Shown here: one piece after another, positions 1-6,460 of the stretch
Layout: each line of letters opens with the position of its first letter
Numbering within the stretch: position 1 is the stretch's first letter
Source of the DNA: an uncultured Bacillota bacterium
GTDB taxonomy: Bacteria; Bacillota; Clostridia; Oscillospirales; Oscillospiraceae
Direction: 5' to 3'
DNA length: 20,781 bases
Assembly: GCA_947383275.1 (NCBI GenBank)
Contig: CANDCW010000045.1
Span: 1-20,781 of the forward strand
Translations under genes and position numbers: made by a program
The notes under the pieces: generated by a model
Databases searched by the model: none
Told to the model about the DNA's origin: nothing
The model's input: the letters and a program-made list of their open reading frames with translations, nothing else

Positions 1-1028
1 ACTTCAAGGCGGGCAGGATCCGCTGCCTGGTGGCCACCGACATCGCCGCCCGGGGCCTGGATATTGAGGAACTGTCCCACGTATTCAACTACAACCTCCC
101 CGAGGTACCCGAGACCTACGTCCACCGCATCGGACGCACCGGCCGGGCGGGCCGGTGCGGCGAGGCTGTCGCATTCTGCGACTTCGGCGAAAAGCCCCTG
201 CTCAAAGACATTGAAGCGCTCATCGGCAAAAAGGTCCCCCTGGTGGAGGACCACCCCTATCCCATGCGGGTCTTTGAGGCCCCGAAACGGGACAGGAACG
301 GCAAAATGATCCATGAGGAGGATATGGAGGCCCGGGCCGCGGCCCGGGAGCTGCGCCGGCAGCGGGAGGAGGCCCGCCGGGCCGCAGGACCGGCCAGTCA
401 GAAAGCTGCGGCGCCTGTCCGGCCGGAACCTAAGAAGGGGCAGAAAAAAGGAAGCGCGTCCAAGGAAGCGGACACTCTCCGTCCCGCTACCCCGAAGGAG
501 GACGCCTTTGACCGCCTGCCCACGCCCCATACCGCCCCTAGGCGCGGGGTCCGCCCCGGCACGCTGATGGACACCGGCGACTCCATGCCCAACACCGAGT
601 TCCACCGCCCCAATCCCCTAGACAACGATACCATTATGGATGCCACTGCCCGCCTGCTGGCCCCGCGCCGGCCACTGCTGTCCTCCATCCTGCCCCAGGC
701 GGGGGAGCGGAAAAAGCAGCCCCAAACGGCCAAACAGGCCAAGGCGGAGGGCGGCAAAAAGGCCCCCCCGCCCCGGCAGCGCAAGCAGGCCAGTCCGTCC
801 ACCCCTAAACCGGAGCGGCCCAAGGCAAAAAAGGAGCAGAAGCCTGTGAAGGACAGGCAGGAGGCTGTTCGGAAAGCCGCCCCCCCGCTGCAGAAGAAGG
901 CGCCCCCCAGGCCCCAGCACCGGGACCGCCCCAGGGGAGCGCCCCCTCAGCCCCGGAAGAATCAGCCCAAGGATTCTACCGAGCAGGCCAGCCTGATGAA
1001 GCCCTACTATTTGGACATTGGGCGTTAA
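1..1028 (+). CDS. DEAD-box RNA helicase, C-terminal part (5' truncated)
   Basis: This is the 3' end of an ATP-dependent RNA helicase that remodels RNA duplexes in the cytoplasm. The frame is already open at base 3, so the start and the whole first RecA-like lobe lie outside the window; 341 residues are visible. Helicase motif V (VATDIAARGLDI, about residues 10-21) and motif VI (HRIGRTGRAG, about 41-50) are intact, followed by a PLVEDHPYP stretch seen in RhlE/CshA-like proteins. From about residue 90 to the end the protein is a low-complexity tail rich in Lys, Arg, Pro, Ala and Gln, of the kind that binds RNA non-specifically in this family, ending in LMKPYYLDIGR. RhlE-like is my best subgroup guess; the helicase family call itself is firm. 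A GC-rich hairpin follows the stop. Confidence 0.93.
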   Translation, partial: FKAGRIRCLVATDIAARGLDIEELSHVFNYNLPEVPETYVHRIGRTGRAGRCGEAVAFCDFGEKPLLKDIEALIGKKVPLVEDHPYPMRVFEAPKRDRNGKMIHEEDMEARAAARELRRQREEARRAAGPASQKAAAPVRPEPKKGQKKGSASKEADTLRPATPKEDAFDRLPTPHTAPRRGVRPGTLMDTGDSMPNTEFHRPNPLDNDTIMDATARLLAPRRPLLSSILPQAGERKKQPQTAKQAKAEGGKKAPPPRQRKQASPSTPKPERPKAKKEQKPVKDRQEAVRKAAPPLQKKAPPRPQHRDRPRGAPPQPRKNQPKDSTEQASLMKPYYLDIGR

Positions 1029-1038
1029 CCGTCAATCC

Positions 1039-1060
1039 GGGCCGCCGGGAACGGCGGCCC
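1039..1060 (+). terminator. GC-rich hairpin between helicase and CoA-transferase genes
   Basis: A perfect 9-bp stem (GGGCCGCCG / CGGCGGCCC) closes a GGAA loop 10 bases after the helicase stop codon. The following sequence is A/T-rich but has no T run, so it may be a weak terminator or an mRNA-stabilising or processing hairpin, not a clear intrinsic terminator. No convincing sigma-A promoter lies between it and the next gene, so partial read-through is possible. Confidence 0.5.
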
Positions 1061-1078
1061 CTGCATAAATAAATATAT

Positions 1079-1085
1079 GGAGGAG
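1079..1085 (+). promoter_or_regulatory. Ribosome-binding site that fixes the CoA-transferase start
   Basis: GGAGGAG sits 6 bases before the ATG at 1092. An upstream in-frame ATG at 1077 overlaps this Shine-Dalgarno sequence and has none of its own, so 1092 is the likely start. Confidence 0.85.
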
Positions 1086-1091
1086 AAAAAC

Positions 1092-2429
1092 ATGGATTAT
1101 CAAGCCCTTTACCAGCAGAAGCTGACCACCCCCGAGCAAGCCGTCAAGGCGGTCAAATCCGGCGACTGGGTGGACTACGGCTGGTGCACCAACCACCCCG
1201 TGGCCCTGGACAAGGCCTTGGCCGCCCGGAAGGACGAACTCACTGACGTGAAGGTGCGGGGCGGCGTCACCATGTGGATGCCCGAAATTGCCAAGGCCGA
1301 CGACGCTGGGGACCACTTTACTTGGAACTCCTGGCACTGCAGCGGCATTGACCGGAAGATCATCGGCAAGGGCATGGGATTTTTTGCCCCCATCCGCTAC
1401 TCCGAACTGCCCCGGTATTATCGGGACAACGTGAGCGTGGATGTGGCCATGCTCCAGGTCACCCCCATGGACAGCCACGGCAACTTCAGCTACGCCCTGG
1501 CCGCGTCCCACCTGGCCGACATGCTGGACAAGGCCAAGGTTATCATTCTGGAGGTCAACCAGAACATGCCCTGGGTCTACGGGCTGACCGGCAGCGAGAT
1601 TAACATCGCCGATGTGGACTACGTGGTCGAGGGAGACAATCCCGCCGTGGCCCAGCTGGGCGGCGGCGGCGAACCCACCGACGTGGACCGGGCTGTGGCT
1701 AAGCTCATTGTGGAGCAGATTCCCAACGGCGCCTGCCTCCAGCTGGGCATCGGCGGCATGCCCAACACCGTTGGCTCCATGATCGCCCAGTCCGACCTAA
1801 AAGACTTGGGCGTCCACACCGAAATGTACGTGGACGGCTTTGTGGACATGGCCCTGGCCGGCAAGCTCACCGGCCGGCGCAAGAACCTGGACAAGGGCCG
1901 GCAGGTATACGCCTTTGCTGCCGGCACCCAGAAGCTGTACGACTACGTGGACCGCAACCCCGCCGTTATGGCCGCGCCGGTGGACTACACCAACGATGTC
2001 CGCGTTCTGGCCCAGCTGGACAACTTTATCTCCATCAACAACGCAATCGACATGGACCTGTTTGGCCAGGTCAACGCCGAGTCCGCCGGACTGAAGCACA
2101 TCTCCGGCACCGGCGGACAGCTGGACTTTGTAATGGGCGCCTACTTGTCCAATGGCGGCAAGAGCTTTATCTGCATGTCCTCCACCGTCACCGGCAAGGA
2201 CGGCTCCGTAAAAAGCCGCATCGTCCCCACCCTGACCCCCGGCTCCATCGCCACCGACCCCCGGTCCTGCGTGCAGTACATCGTCACCGAGCACGGCATG
2301 ATTAATCTGAAGGGCCTGTCCACCTGGGAACGGGCCGAGGCCATTATCTCCGTCGCAGATCCTCAGTTCCGGGAACAGCTCATCCAGGACGCTGAAAAGA
2401 TGCACATCTGGCGCAGGAGCAACAAGTAA
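1092..2429 (+). CDS. Acyl-CoA:acetate CoA-transferase, butyryl-CoA:acetate type
   Basis: This 445-aa cytoplasmic enzyme moves CoA between an acyl-CoA and acetate; in butyrate-forming gut Clostridia the family makes butyrate from butyryl-CoA. The protein spans the two-domain acetyl-CoA hydrolase/transferase fold. The glutamate that forms the covalent CoA thioester in this family fits Glu244 in the motif HTEMYVDG, preceded by the glycine-rich GIGGMPN. The C-terminal half has the GLKHISGTGGQLDF and SNGGKSF stretches typical of butyryl-CoA and 4-hydroxybutyrate CoA-transferases. The start at 1092 has a strong ribosome-binding site. It appears monocistronic, with a terminator right behind it and no other butyrate-pathway genes beside it. 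Assignment among butyryl-, propionyl- and 4-hydroxybutyryl-specific members is inferred from motif appearance, so I give no symbol. Confidence 0.9.
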   Translation: MDYQALYQQKLTTPEQAVKAVKSGDWVDYGWCTNHPVALDKALAARKDELTDVKVRGGVTMWMPEIAKADDAGDHFTWNSWHCSGIDRKIIGKGMGFFAPIRYSELPRYYRDNVSVDVAMLQVTPMDSHGNFSYALAASHLADMLDKAKVIILEVNQNMPWVYGLTGSEINIADVDYVVEGDNPAVAQLGGGGEPTDVDRAVAKLIVEQIPNGACLQLGIGGMPNTVGSMIAQSDLKDLGVHTEMYVDGFVDMALAGKLTGRRKNLDKGRQVYAFAAGTQKLYDYVDRNPAVMAAPVDYTNDVRVLAQLDNFISINNAIDMDLFGQVNAESAGLKHISGTGGQLDFVMGAYLSNGGKSFICMSSTVTGKDGSVKSRIVPTLTPGSIATDPRSCVQYIVTEHGMINLKGLSTWERAEAIISVADPQFREQLIQDAEKMHIWRRSNK

Positions 2430-2445
2430 ACAGCGTACAAACACG

Positions 2446-2491
2446 AAAAGCGGCACACGGAATTTACTGTGTGCCGTTTCTTTCTATTTTT
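2446..2491. terminator. Bidirectional intrinsic terminator
   Basis: An 8-bp perfect stem (CGGCACAC at 2451-2458, GTGTGCCG at 2469-2476) with a 10-base loop is followed by a T-rich run (2477-2491) on the + strand and preceded by AAAA for the - strand. It lies between the converging CoA-transferase and XRE-regulator genes and can serve both. Confidence 0.85.
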
Positions 2492-2732
2492 CAGGCCGTC
2501 CAGGCCGTTTGGGGTAGGGCCGGGGCTCCGCTGTCCGACCAAGGATGTAGTCGGTTGATGTTCCCAGCGTATCCGCCAAAAAACTCAGCATCGACAACGG
2601 CATCCTGCGCACGCCATTCTCATAGTCACAGTAAGTCGCCTGTGAAATCCCCATCATGTCTCCCATGTCCTGTTGGGTCAATTTCTTGTCCTTCCGCAGT
2701 TCTTTCAATATATCGGAATAGATAGGTTTCAT
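2484..2732 (-). CDS. Small XRE-family helix-turn-helix regulator
   Basis: An 82-aa protein made almost entirely of one Cro/C1-type helix-turn-helix domain (about residues 7-65), with the recognition region TQQDMGDMMGISQATYCDYENG-like at about 19-40 and the LADTLGTSTDYILG segment that ends such domains. A short Pro/Arg-rich tail follows. There is no sensor or dimerisation domain beyond the HTH, so a ligand cannot be guessed. The start ATG has an AAAGAGG-type ribosome-binding site. It is transcribed away from a 46-aa gene; an 18-bp palindrome in the shared gap is the obvious candidate binding site. It could be a chromosomal housekeeping regulator or a relic of a mobile element. Confidence 0.85.
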   Translation of the reverse strand: MKPIYSDILKELRKDKKLTQQDMGDMMGISQATYCDYENGVRRMPLSMLSFLADTLGTSTDYILGRTAEPRPYPKRPGRPEK

Positions 2733-2761
2733 AAATACCTCTTTATTTATCCAGTGAGATA

Positions 2762-2790
2762 TTTACATTCTCTACCTCTCATGATATAAT
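2762..2790 (+). promoter_or_regulatory. Sigma-A promoter for the 46-aa gene
   Basis: TTTACA (2762-2767), a 17-base spacer and TATAAT (2785-2790). Predicted transcription start is near 2797, just before the palindrome at 2807-2824. Confidence 0.75.
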
Positions 2791-2815
2791 ATGCAAAAAT
2801 ATTGAACCATATCAA
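2786..2815 (-). promoter_or_regulatory. Candidate promoter for the XRE regulator
   Basis: On the - strand TTGATA (2815-2810), an 18-base spacer and TATTAT (2791-2786). The -35 box lies inside the palindrome and the -10 overlaps the opposing promoter's -10, so the two promoters probably interfere with each other. Confidence 0.5.
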
Positions 2816-2824
2816 TTGATATGG
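2807..2824. promoter_or_regulatory. 18-bp perfect palindrome, candidate operator
   Basis: CCATATCAATTGATATGG is its own reverse complement. It covers the -35 box of the leftward XRE-regulator promoter and lies about 10 bases after the predicted rightward start site. This placement fits a site where the XRE protein represses both itself and the 46-aa gene; binding is inference. Confidence 0.65.
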
Positions 2825-2860
2825 CAATTGCTGATTTATCACGTAAAAGGAGCGCTAGCT

Positions 2861-3001
2861 ATGTATGAACGCATGTACCACACACTGTTCCACGCCATCA
2901 CGGATGCTATGGAGCTGATGGAGGAGCAGCGATATCAGGAAGCGCTGTTCCTACTGGAGAAGGCCAGCCGGGAAGCGGAGGAAATCTATATTTCAGAGTA
3001 G
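2861..3001 (+). CDS. Conserved-looking 46-aa hypothetical protein
   Basis: The start at 2861 is chosen because AAAAGGAG (2845-2852) sits 8 bases before it; an earlier in-frame ATG at 2816 falls inside the palindrome and has no ribosome-binding site. The product is a short, soluble, acidic, mostly helical protein (MYERMYHTLFHAITDAMEL...) with heptad-like spacing of Leu, Ala and Met and a Glu-rich C-terminus (EKASREAEEIYISE). I recall similar small proteins in many Clostridia but know no function. It has its own promoter and terminator and a candidate operator, which argues that it is a real regulated gene. Confidence 0.8.
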   Translation: MYERMYHTLFHAITDAMELMEEQRYQEALFLLEKASREAEEIYISE

Positions 3002-3002
3002 A

Positions 3003-3032
3003 AAGAATCCCGGCCTTACGGCCGGGATTCTT
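3003..3032. terminator. Bidirectional terminator hairpin
   Basis: A perfect 13-bp stem (AAGAATCCCGGCC / GGCCGGGATTCTT) with a TTAC loop directly follows the 46-aa gene and ends one base before the stop codon of the facing 53-aa gene, so it can serve both strands. T runs are short. Confidence 0.8.
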
Positions 3033-3033
3033 G

Positions 3034-3195
3034 TCAGATCAGTTCCCACTGAAAATTCTCCAGCTTCAGCCGGCTGCCCACGGTGGCGCCCTCAGGGAGC
3101 AGAAACATGGTGATTGAGTGTTCCTTGCCGTCGTCGGTAATCAGATCGGCGTAATCGCCGTTGATGGCCCGGACGGTGTAAAAGATGGTGTCCAA
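3034..3195 (-). CDS. 53-aa hypothetical protein, TTG start
   Basis: I choose the TTG at 3195 because GAGGAGG precedes it by about 8 bases on the - strand; the open frame extends upstream to 3318 but that part has no ribosome-binding site and overlaps the divergent 40-aa gene. The product is a compact, mostly beta-looking protein with the pattern 'I.GDYADLITDDGKEHSI...LLPEGATVGSRLKLEN', reminiscent of small DUF3006-like proteins in Firmicutes; that resemblance is tentative. There is no signal peptide or membrane segment. It faces the terminator at 3003-3032 and is divergent from the next small gene. Confidence 0.7.
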   Translation of the reverse strand: MDTIFYTVRAINGDYADLITDDGKEHSITMFLLPEGATVGSRLKLENFQWELI

Positions 3196-3242
3196 TAAAA
3201 TTCCCTCCTCAAAAGTAAAAGTCCGTTTTATGGGACAGCTTC

Positions 3243-3270
3243 TCTTGTATACTGTGGTTACAATACAAGA
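3243..3270. repeat. Inverted repeat between two divergent small genes
   Basis: TCTTGTAT (3243-3250) and ATACAAGA (3263-3270) are perfect 8-base arms around a 12-base centre. The right arm abuts the AAAGGAG ribosome-binding site of the 40-aa gene, and TATACT inside the left part could be a -10 box, though I find no good -35. It may be an operator or an mRNA hairpin next to the ribosome-binding site. Confidence 0.5.
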
Positions 3271-3285
3271 AAGGAGCAAGACGCT

Positions 3286-3408
3286 ATGGATTATAACATC
3301 GTATGGGTGAGAGGACACGTAGAAGTCTACGACTGGGCGGGGCGGTTTTGCTTCTCCGCCGACAACGAGCGGGAGGCCAGAGAAGAATTGGCCGCGTCCG
3401 CCGCTTAG
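3286..3408 (+). CDS. 40-aa hypothetical protein
   Basis: A short gene read directly from the sequence: MDYNIVWVRGHVEVYDWAGR, then FCFSADNEREAREEL and an Ala-rich end. GAAAGGAG (3269-3276) lies 9 bases before the ATG and a strong terminator starts seven bases after the stop, which together support real expression. The layout suggests a beta-hairpin ('HVEVYDWAGRFCFSAD') followed by a charged helix. No family is recognised and there is no membrane segment. It is divergent from the 53-aa gene with an inverted repeat in between. Confidence 0.7.
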   Translation: MDYNIVWVRGHVEVYDWAGRFCFSADNEREAREELAASAA

Positions 3409-3414
3409 CTGAAT

Positions 3415-3442
3415 AAAGCCCGGAGCATAAGCTCCGGGCTTT
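3415..3442. terminator. Bidirectional terminator between the 40-aa gene and groEL
   Basis: Perfect 12-bp stem AAAGCCCGGAGC / GCTCCGGGCTTT with loop ATAA, flanked by A and T stretches. It lies between two converging genes and can end both transcripts. Confidence 0.87.
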
Positions 3443-3450
3443 GGACTTGC

Positions 3451-5076
3451 TTAATACATACCCATGTCAGGGGCGGGAGCAGCGGGAGGCGCGGGGGGCT
3501 GGGGCTTGTCAGCCACCAGGGACTCGGTAGTCAGCAGGACGGAGGCGATGGACGCGGCGTTCTCCAGGGCGGAACGGGTCACCTTGGTGGGATCCACGAT
3601 GCCGGCGGGGATCATGTCGCAGTACTCCTCCTTGTATGCGTCGAAGCCGTAGCCAGTCTTGCCGGACTCCTGGATCTTGGACAGAACCACGGCGCCGTCG
3701 ATGCCGGCGTTGGCGGCGATCTGCTTCACGGGGGCGGTAAGGGCCCGGGCAACAATCTGCACGCCGGTCTTCTCATCGCCCTCAGTCTCAGAGAGCAGCT
3801 TCTCCACGGCGGGAATAGCGTTGAGGTAGGCGGTGCCGCCGCCGGCCACGATGCCCTCTTCCACAGCGGCGCGGGTGGCGTTCAGGGCGTCCTCAATGCG
3901 CAGCTTCTTCTCCTTCATCTCCACCTCGGTAGCGGCGCCAACCTTGATGACAGCCACGCCGCCAGCCAGCTTGGCCAGCCGCTCCTGAAGCTTCTCCTTG
4001 TCGTAATCGGAGGTAGTGACCTCGATCTGGCTCTTGATCTGGCCGATGCGGGCCTTGATCTCATCGGAGCTGCCAGCGCCGTTGACGATGGTGGTGTTCT
4101 CCTTGGTAACCTTCACCTGGCGGGCGGAGCCCAGCATATTCATCTGAGCCTCCTTCAGCTCCAGGCCCACATCGGAGGAGATGACCTCGCCGCCGGTGAG
4201 GATGGCGATATCCTGGAGCATCTCCTTGCGGCGGTCGCCGAAGCCGGGGGCCTTGACGCACACCACGCTCAGGGTGCCGCGCAGGCGGTTGACGATCAGA
4301 GTGGACAAAGCGTCTCCCTCCACGTCCTCAGCGATGATGAGCAGCTTCTTGCCGGACTGAACCACCTGCTCCAGAATGGGCAGCAGCTCCTGAATGTTAG
4401 AGATCTTCTTGTCGGTGATAAGGATAAGGGCGTCCTCCAGCTCGGCCACCATCTTTTCCGTGTCGGTGACCATATAGGGGGTGATATAGCCCCGGTCGAA
4501 CTCCATGCCCTCTACAACCTCGGAGGAGGTCTCGGCGGTCTTGGACTCCTCAATGGTGATGACGCCGTCGTGGCCAACCTTCTCCATGGCCTCGGCGATG
4601 AGCTTGCCGATGGTCTCGTCGCCGGAGGAGACGGTGCCTACCCGAGCGATGTCATCGGAGCCGTTGACCTTCTGGCTGTTGGCCTTCATGGCCTCAATGG
4701 CGGCGGCGGCGGCCTTGGCTATGCCCTTCTTCATGACCATGGGGTTGGCGCCGGCGGCCAGGTTCTTCAGGCCCTCGCCCACAATGGCCTGGGCCAGCAG
4801 GGTGGCGGTGGTGGTGCCGTCGCCGGCCACGTCGTTGGTCTTGGTGGAGACTTCCTTCACCAGCTGGGCGCCCATGTTCTCAAAGGGGTCCTCCAGCTCA
4901 ATCTCCTTGGCGATGGTCACGCCGTCGTTGGTGATGAGGGGAGCGCCAAACTTCTTGTCCAGCACCACGTTGCGGCCCTTGGGGCCCAGAGTGATCTTCA
5001 CGGTGTCGGCCAGCTGGTTAACGCCCTTCTCCAGCGCCTTGCGGGCCTCCTCGCCGTAGCAAATGATTTTAGCCAT
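3451..5076 (-). CDS. groEL: Chaperonin GroEL (Hsp60)
   Basis: Full-length 541-aa cytoplasmic chaperonin subunit that forms the double-ring folding chamber and works with GroES using ATP. The ATP-site signature VAGDGTTTATLLAQA is present at about residues 83-97, the equatorial TLGPKGRNVVLDKKFGAP near the N-terminus, and AAVEEGIVAGGGTA in the C-terminal equatorial part. The extreme C-terminus is Pro/Ala-rich (PQPPAPPAAPAP) ending DMGMY in place of a long GGM-repeat tail, a common Firmicute variation. It follows groES by 34 bases in the same transcript, so it is under the same CIRCE/HrcA control. Large open frames on the opposite strand (for example 4505-5059) are coding shadows. Confidence 0.99.
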   Translation of the reverse strand: MAKIICYGEEARKALEKGVNQLADTVKITLGPKGRNVVLDKKFGAPLITNDGVTIAKEIELEDPFENMGAQLVKEVSTKTNDVAGDGTTTATLLAQAIVGEGLKNLAAGANPMVMKKGIAKAAAAAIEAMKANSQKVNGSDDIARVGTVSSGDETIGKLIAEAMEKVGHDGVITIEESKTAETSSEVVEGMEFDRGYITPYMVTDTEKMVAELEDALILITDKKISNIQELLPILEQVVQSGKKLLIIAEDVEGDALSTLIVNRLRGTLSVVCVKAPGFGDRRKEMLQDIAILTGGEVISSDVGLELKEAQMNMLGSARQVKVTKENTTIVNGAGSSDEIKARIGQIKSQIEVTTSDYDKEKLQERLAKLAGGVAVIKVGAATEVEMKEKKLRIEDALNATRAAVEEGIVAGGGTAYLNAIPAVEKLLSETEGDEKTGVQIVARALTAPVKQIAANAGIDGAVVLSKIQESGKTGYGFDAYKEEYCDMIPAGIVDPTKVTRSALENAASIASVLLTTESLVADKPQPPAPPAAPAPDMGMY

Positions 5077-5110
5077 AAAGCATTACCTCCAATTATTCGA
5101 ATAATATCGT

Positions 5111-5395
5111 TTACTCCACAATAGCCAGAATGTCATTCTGGCGGACAATGGTAACTTCCTCGCCGTCCAGCTTCACCTGGGTACCGGAGTACTTGCTGGT
5201 GATGACCTTGTCGCCCACCTTCACGGTCATAACGACCTCTTTGCCATCCACCATGCCGCCGGGGCCAACGGCGATTACTTCAGCCACTTCCGGCTTCTCT
5301 TTGGCGGCGCCGGTGAGGATGATGCCGCCTTTGGTGGTCTCCTCAGCTTCCACCAGTTTCACGATGACGCGGTCAGCCAGGGGTTTGAGTTTCAT
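5111..5395 (-). CDS. groES: Co-chaperonin GroES (Hsp10)
   Basis: A 94-aa lid protein of the GroEL ring. The start at 5395 (MKLKPLADRVIVKL) is fixed by AAGGAGGAA at 5402-5410 and by the usual family length; an upstream in-frame ATG at 5434 would add residues foreign to GroES. The mobile-loop region EAEETTKGGIILTGAAKEKP is intact and followed by EVIAVGPG, with the GDKVITSKYSGT and NDILAIVE segments later. It is the first gene of groES-groEL and carries a CIRCE element in its leader. Confidence 0.99.
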   Translation of the reverse strand: MKLKPLADRVIVKLVEAEETTKGGIILTGAAKEKPEVAEVIAVGPGGMVDGKEVVMTVKVGDKVITSKYSGTQVKLDGEEVTIVRQNDILAIVE

Positions 5396-5446
5396 AATGG
5401 GTTCCTCCTTATATAGCTTAATTTTTTGGATCAACAGGTTTTTGAT

Positions 5447-5473
5447 TTAGCACTTAATTTTATCGAGTGCTAA
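5447..5473. promoter_or_regulatory. CIRCE element (HrcA operator)
   Basis: On the - strand TTAGCACTC, 9 bases, AAGTGCTAA: the left arm matches the TTAGCACTC-N9-GAGTGCTAA consensus exactly and the right arm has one mismatch. It lies just downstream of the predicted groES start site, where HrcA would block transcription until heat or unfolding stress. hrcA is not in the window. Confidence 0.95.
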
Positions 5474-5484
5474 GTTCATCTAAG

Positions 5485-5513
5485 ATAATAACCGCTTTGC
5501 GCAAAAAAATCAA
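5485..5513 (-). promoter_or_regulatory. Sigma-A promoter of groES-groEL
   Basis: On the - strand TTGATT (5513-5508), a 17-base spacer and TATTAT (5490-5485). Predicted start near 5478, immediately before CIRCE. The -35 box is formed by the 3' arm of the upstream terminator. Confidence 0.75.
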
Positions 5514-5544
5514 CCCCTAATTTCAAAAAAATTGGGGTTGATTT
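5503..5544 (-). terminator. Terminator of the dusB-sigma-anti-sigma operon
   Basis: On the - strand the stem AAATCAACCCC / GGGGTTGATTT (11 bp, plus a 5-bp inner extension across a one-base bulge) is followed by seven Ts (5509-5503). It separates the upstream anti-sigma gene from the groES promoter. Confidence 0.85.
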
Positions 5545-5580
5545 GAAAGGATTTACATTTCGTTCACAAAAGGACGTTCT

Positions 5581-5589
5581 GAGTGCTAA
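5581..5589 (+). promoter_or_regulatory. Isolated CIRCE half-site
   Basis: GAGTGCTAA matches a full CIRCE arm exactly, 116 bases from the same arm of the complete element. The expected partner arm at 5563-5571 matches at only about 4 of 9 positions. It may be a decayed second CIRCE or a chance match. Confidence 0.4.
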
Positions 5590-5668
5590 ATTTCCGTGCT
5601 GTTGGGCCGTAAGGCGCCTCCGGCAGGCCCGGCGCCGCCCGCCGCCAACGGCCACGAAAGGTTTTGCG

Positions 5669-6460
5669 CTATTCGGATTCTTCCAGCACCACAATGACGA
5701 ACTCCTCCGCCTCCTCCCCGCTGGTGGTGACGGAAGCGGTAATCCCCTGCTCCACAGCCAGCTGCTCGATCTCCTCAAACAGCTCCACTGTGACATGCAC
5801 GCCCTCCGGAGAGACGGGGGTCTCCGGGGGAATGAGCTCCCACGCCCCCTCGGGCATGCGGTCCAGGGTCAGGACCTCCGTGTTGACCATCGGAGTAGCC
5901 CGAATCACGGCGGAGCTGCCATCGCCCGGAGCCGCCTTCTGATACGTACCGTTTCCATCCTCAGAAGCGCCTGAGGCCGCATAGGCAGCAATTTTGGGGG
6001 TATCCCCCGTCTCCTGCGCGCCGTCCACGCTGCAAACGCCGGCGTAATCATCAACGCCGCTGCCCGGATACTCTACATAGATATCACGCTGAAAACTTCT
6101 TGCCGTCAGCATCATCTCTTCCTGATTCTGGCGCACCAACGCGCCGTACAGCCCCACTGCCAGCGCCGCGCAGGCGGCCAGCCCGGCCAGGGCCCGGAAC
6201 CGGGGCCGCTTGAACAGGGGAATGATTTTCTTTTCCCCCGCCTCCGTCCGGATGCGGTCCATCACCCCTTGAGCAAAGCCTTGGGGCGCCGGGACCTCCT
6301 CCCAATCATCGAAAGCAGATCGGAGCGCAGCCAGCTGCGCTCCCGCTGCCCGGCAGTCCGGGCAGGCGGTAAGATGTTCCTCCAGCTCCCGCTCCCCGGC
6401 TTCAGTCAGTACTCCGTCCAGGCGCAGGGAAAGCAGCTCCAAATACCGGTCACAGCCCAT
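5669..6460 (-). CDS. Membrane anti-sigma factor with zinc-finger (RsiW-like)
   Basis: A 263-aa single-pass protein expected to hold the ECF sigma factor encoded just before it. The N-terminal ZAS zinc motif His29-x3-Cys33-x2-Cys36 (HLTACPDC) is clear, with Cys3 a possible fourth ligand. A membrane helix spans about residues 90-109. The outer domain (about 110-263) is acidic, partly low in complexity around 150-180, and ends in a Glu-rich strand (EEAEEFVIVVLEESE). The start at 6460 is chosen because it overlaps the sigma stop by 11 bases, giving translational coupling, and begins the zinc-finger domain; the longer open frame is a shadow of the sigma gene. Release by regulated proteolysis is known for the family and inferred here. 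Confidence 0.9.
   Translation of the reverse strand: MGCDRYLELLSLRLDGVLTEAGERELEEHLTACPDCRAAGAQLAALRSAFDDWEEVPAPQGFAQGVMDRIRTEAGEKKIIPLFKRPRFRALAGLAACAALAVGLYGALVRQNQEEMMLTARSFQRDIYVEYPGSGVDDYAGVCSVDGAQETGDTPKIAAYAASGASEDGNGTYQKAAPGDGSSAVIRATPMVNTEVLTLDRMPEGAWELIPPETPVSPEGVHVTVELFEEIEQLAVEQGITASVTTSGEEAEEFVIVVLEESE

Noticed and set aside
3034..3318. 94-aa version of the small - strand protein starting at 3318
   Set aside because: The extra N-terminal part overlaps the divergent 40-aa gene and the inverted repeat and has no ribosome-binding site; the TTG at 3195 with GAGGAGG is preferred.
4505..5124. Two 184-codon open frames opposite groEL
   Set aside because: They mirror the highly biased third codon positions of groEL, have low-complexity translations (runs of Ala, Ser, Gly, Leu) and no ribosome-binding sites.
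5600..5640. GC-rich palindrome GGCGCC...GGCGCC after the anti-sigma gene as a terminator
   Set aside because: Only 6 bp pair cleanly and there is no T run; the hairpin at 5503-5544 is a far better terminator.
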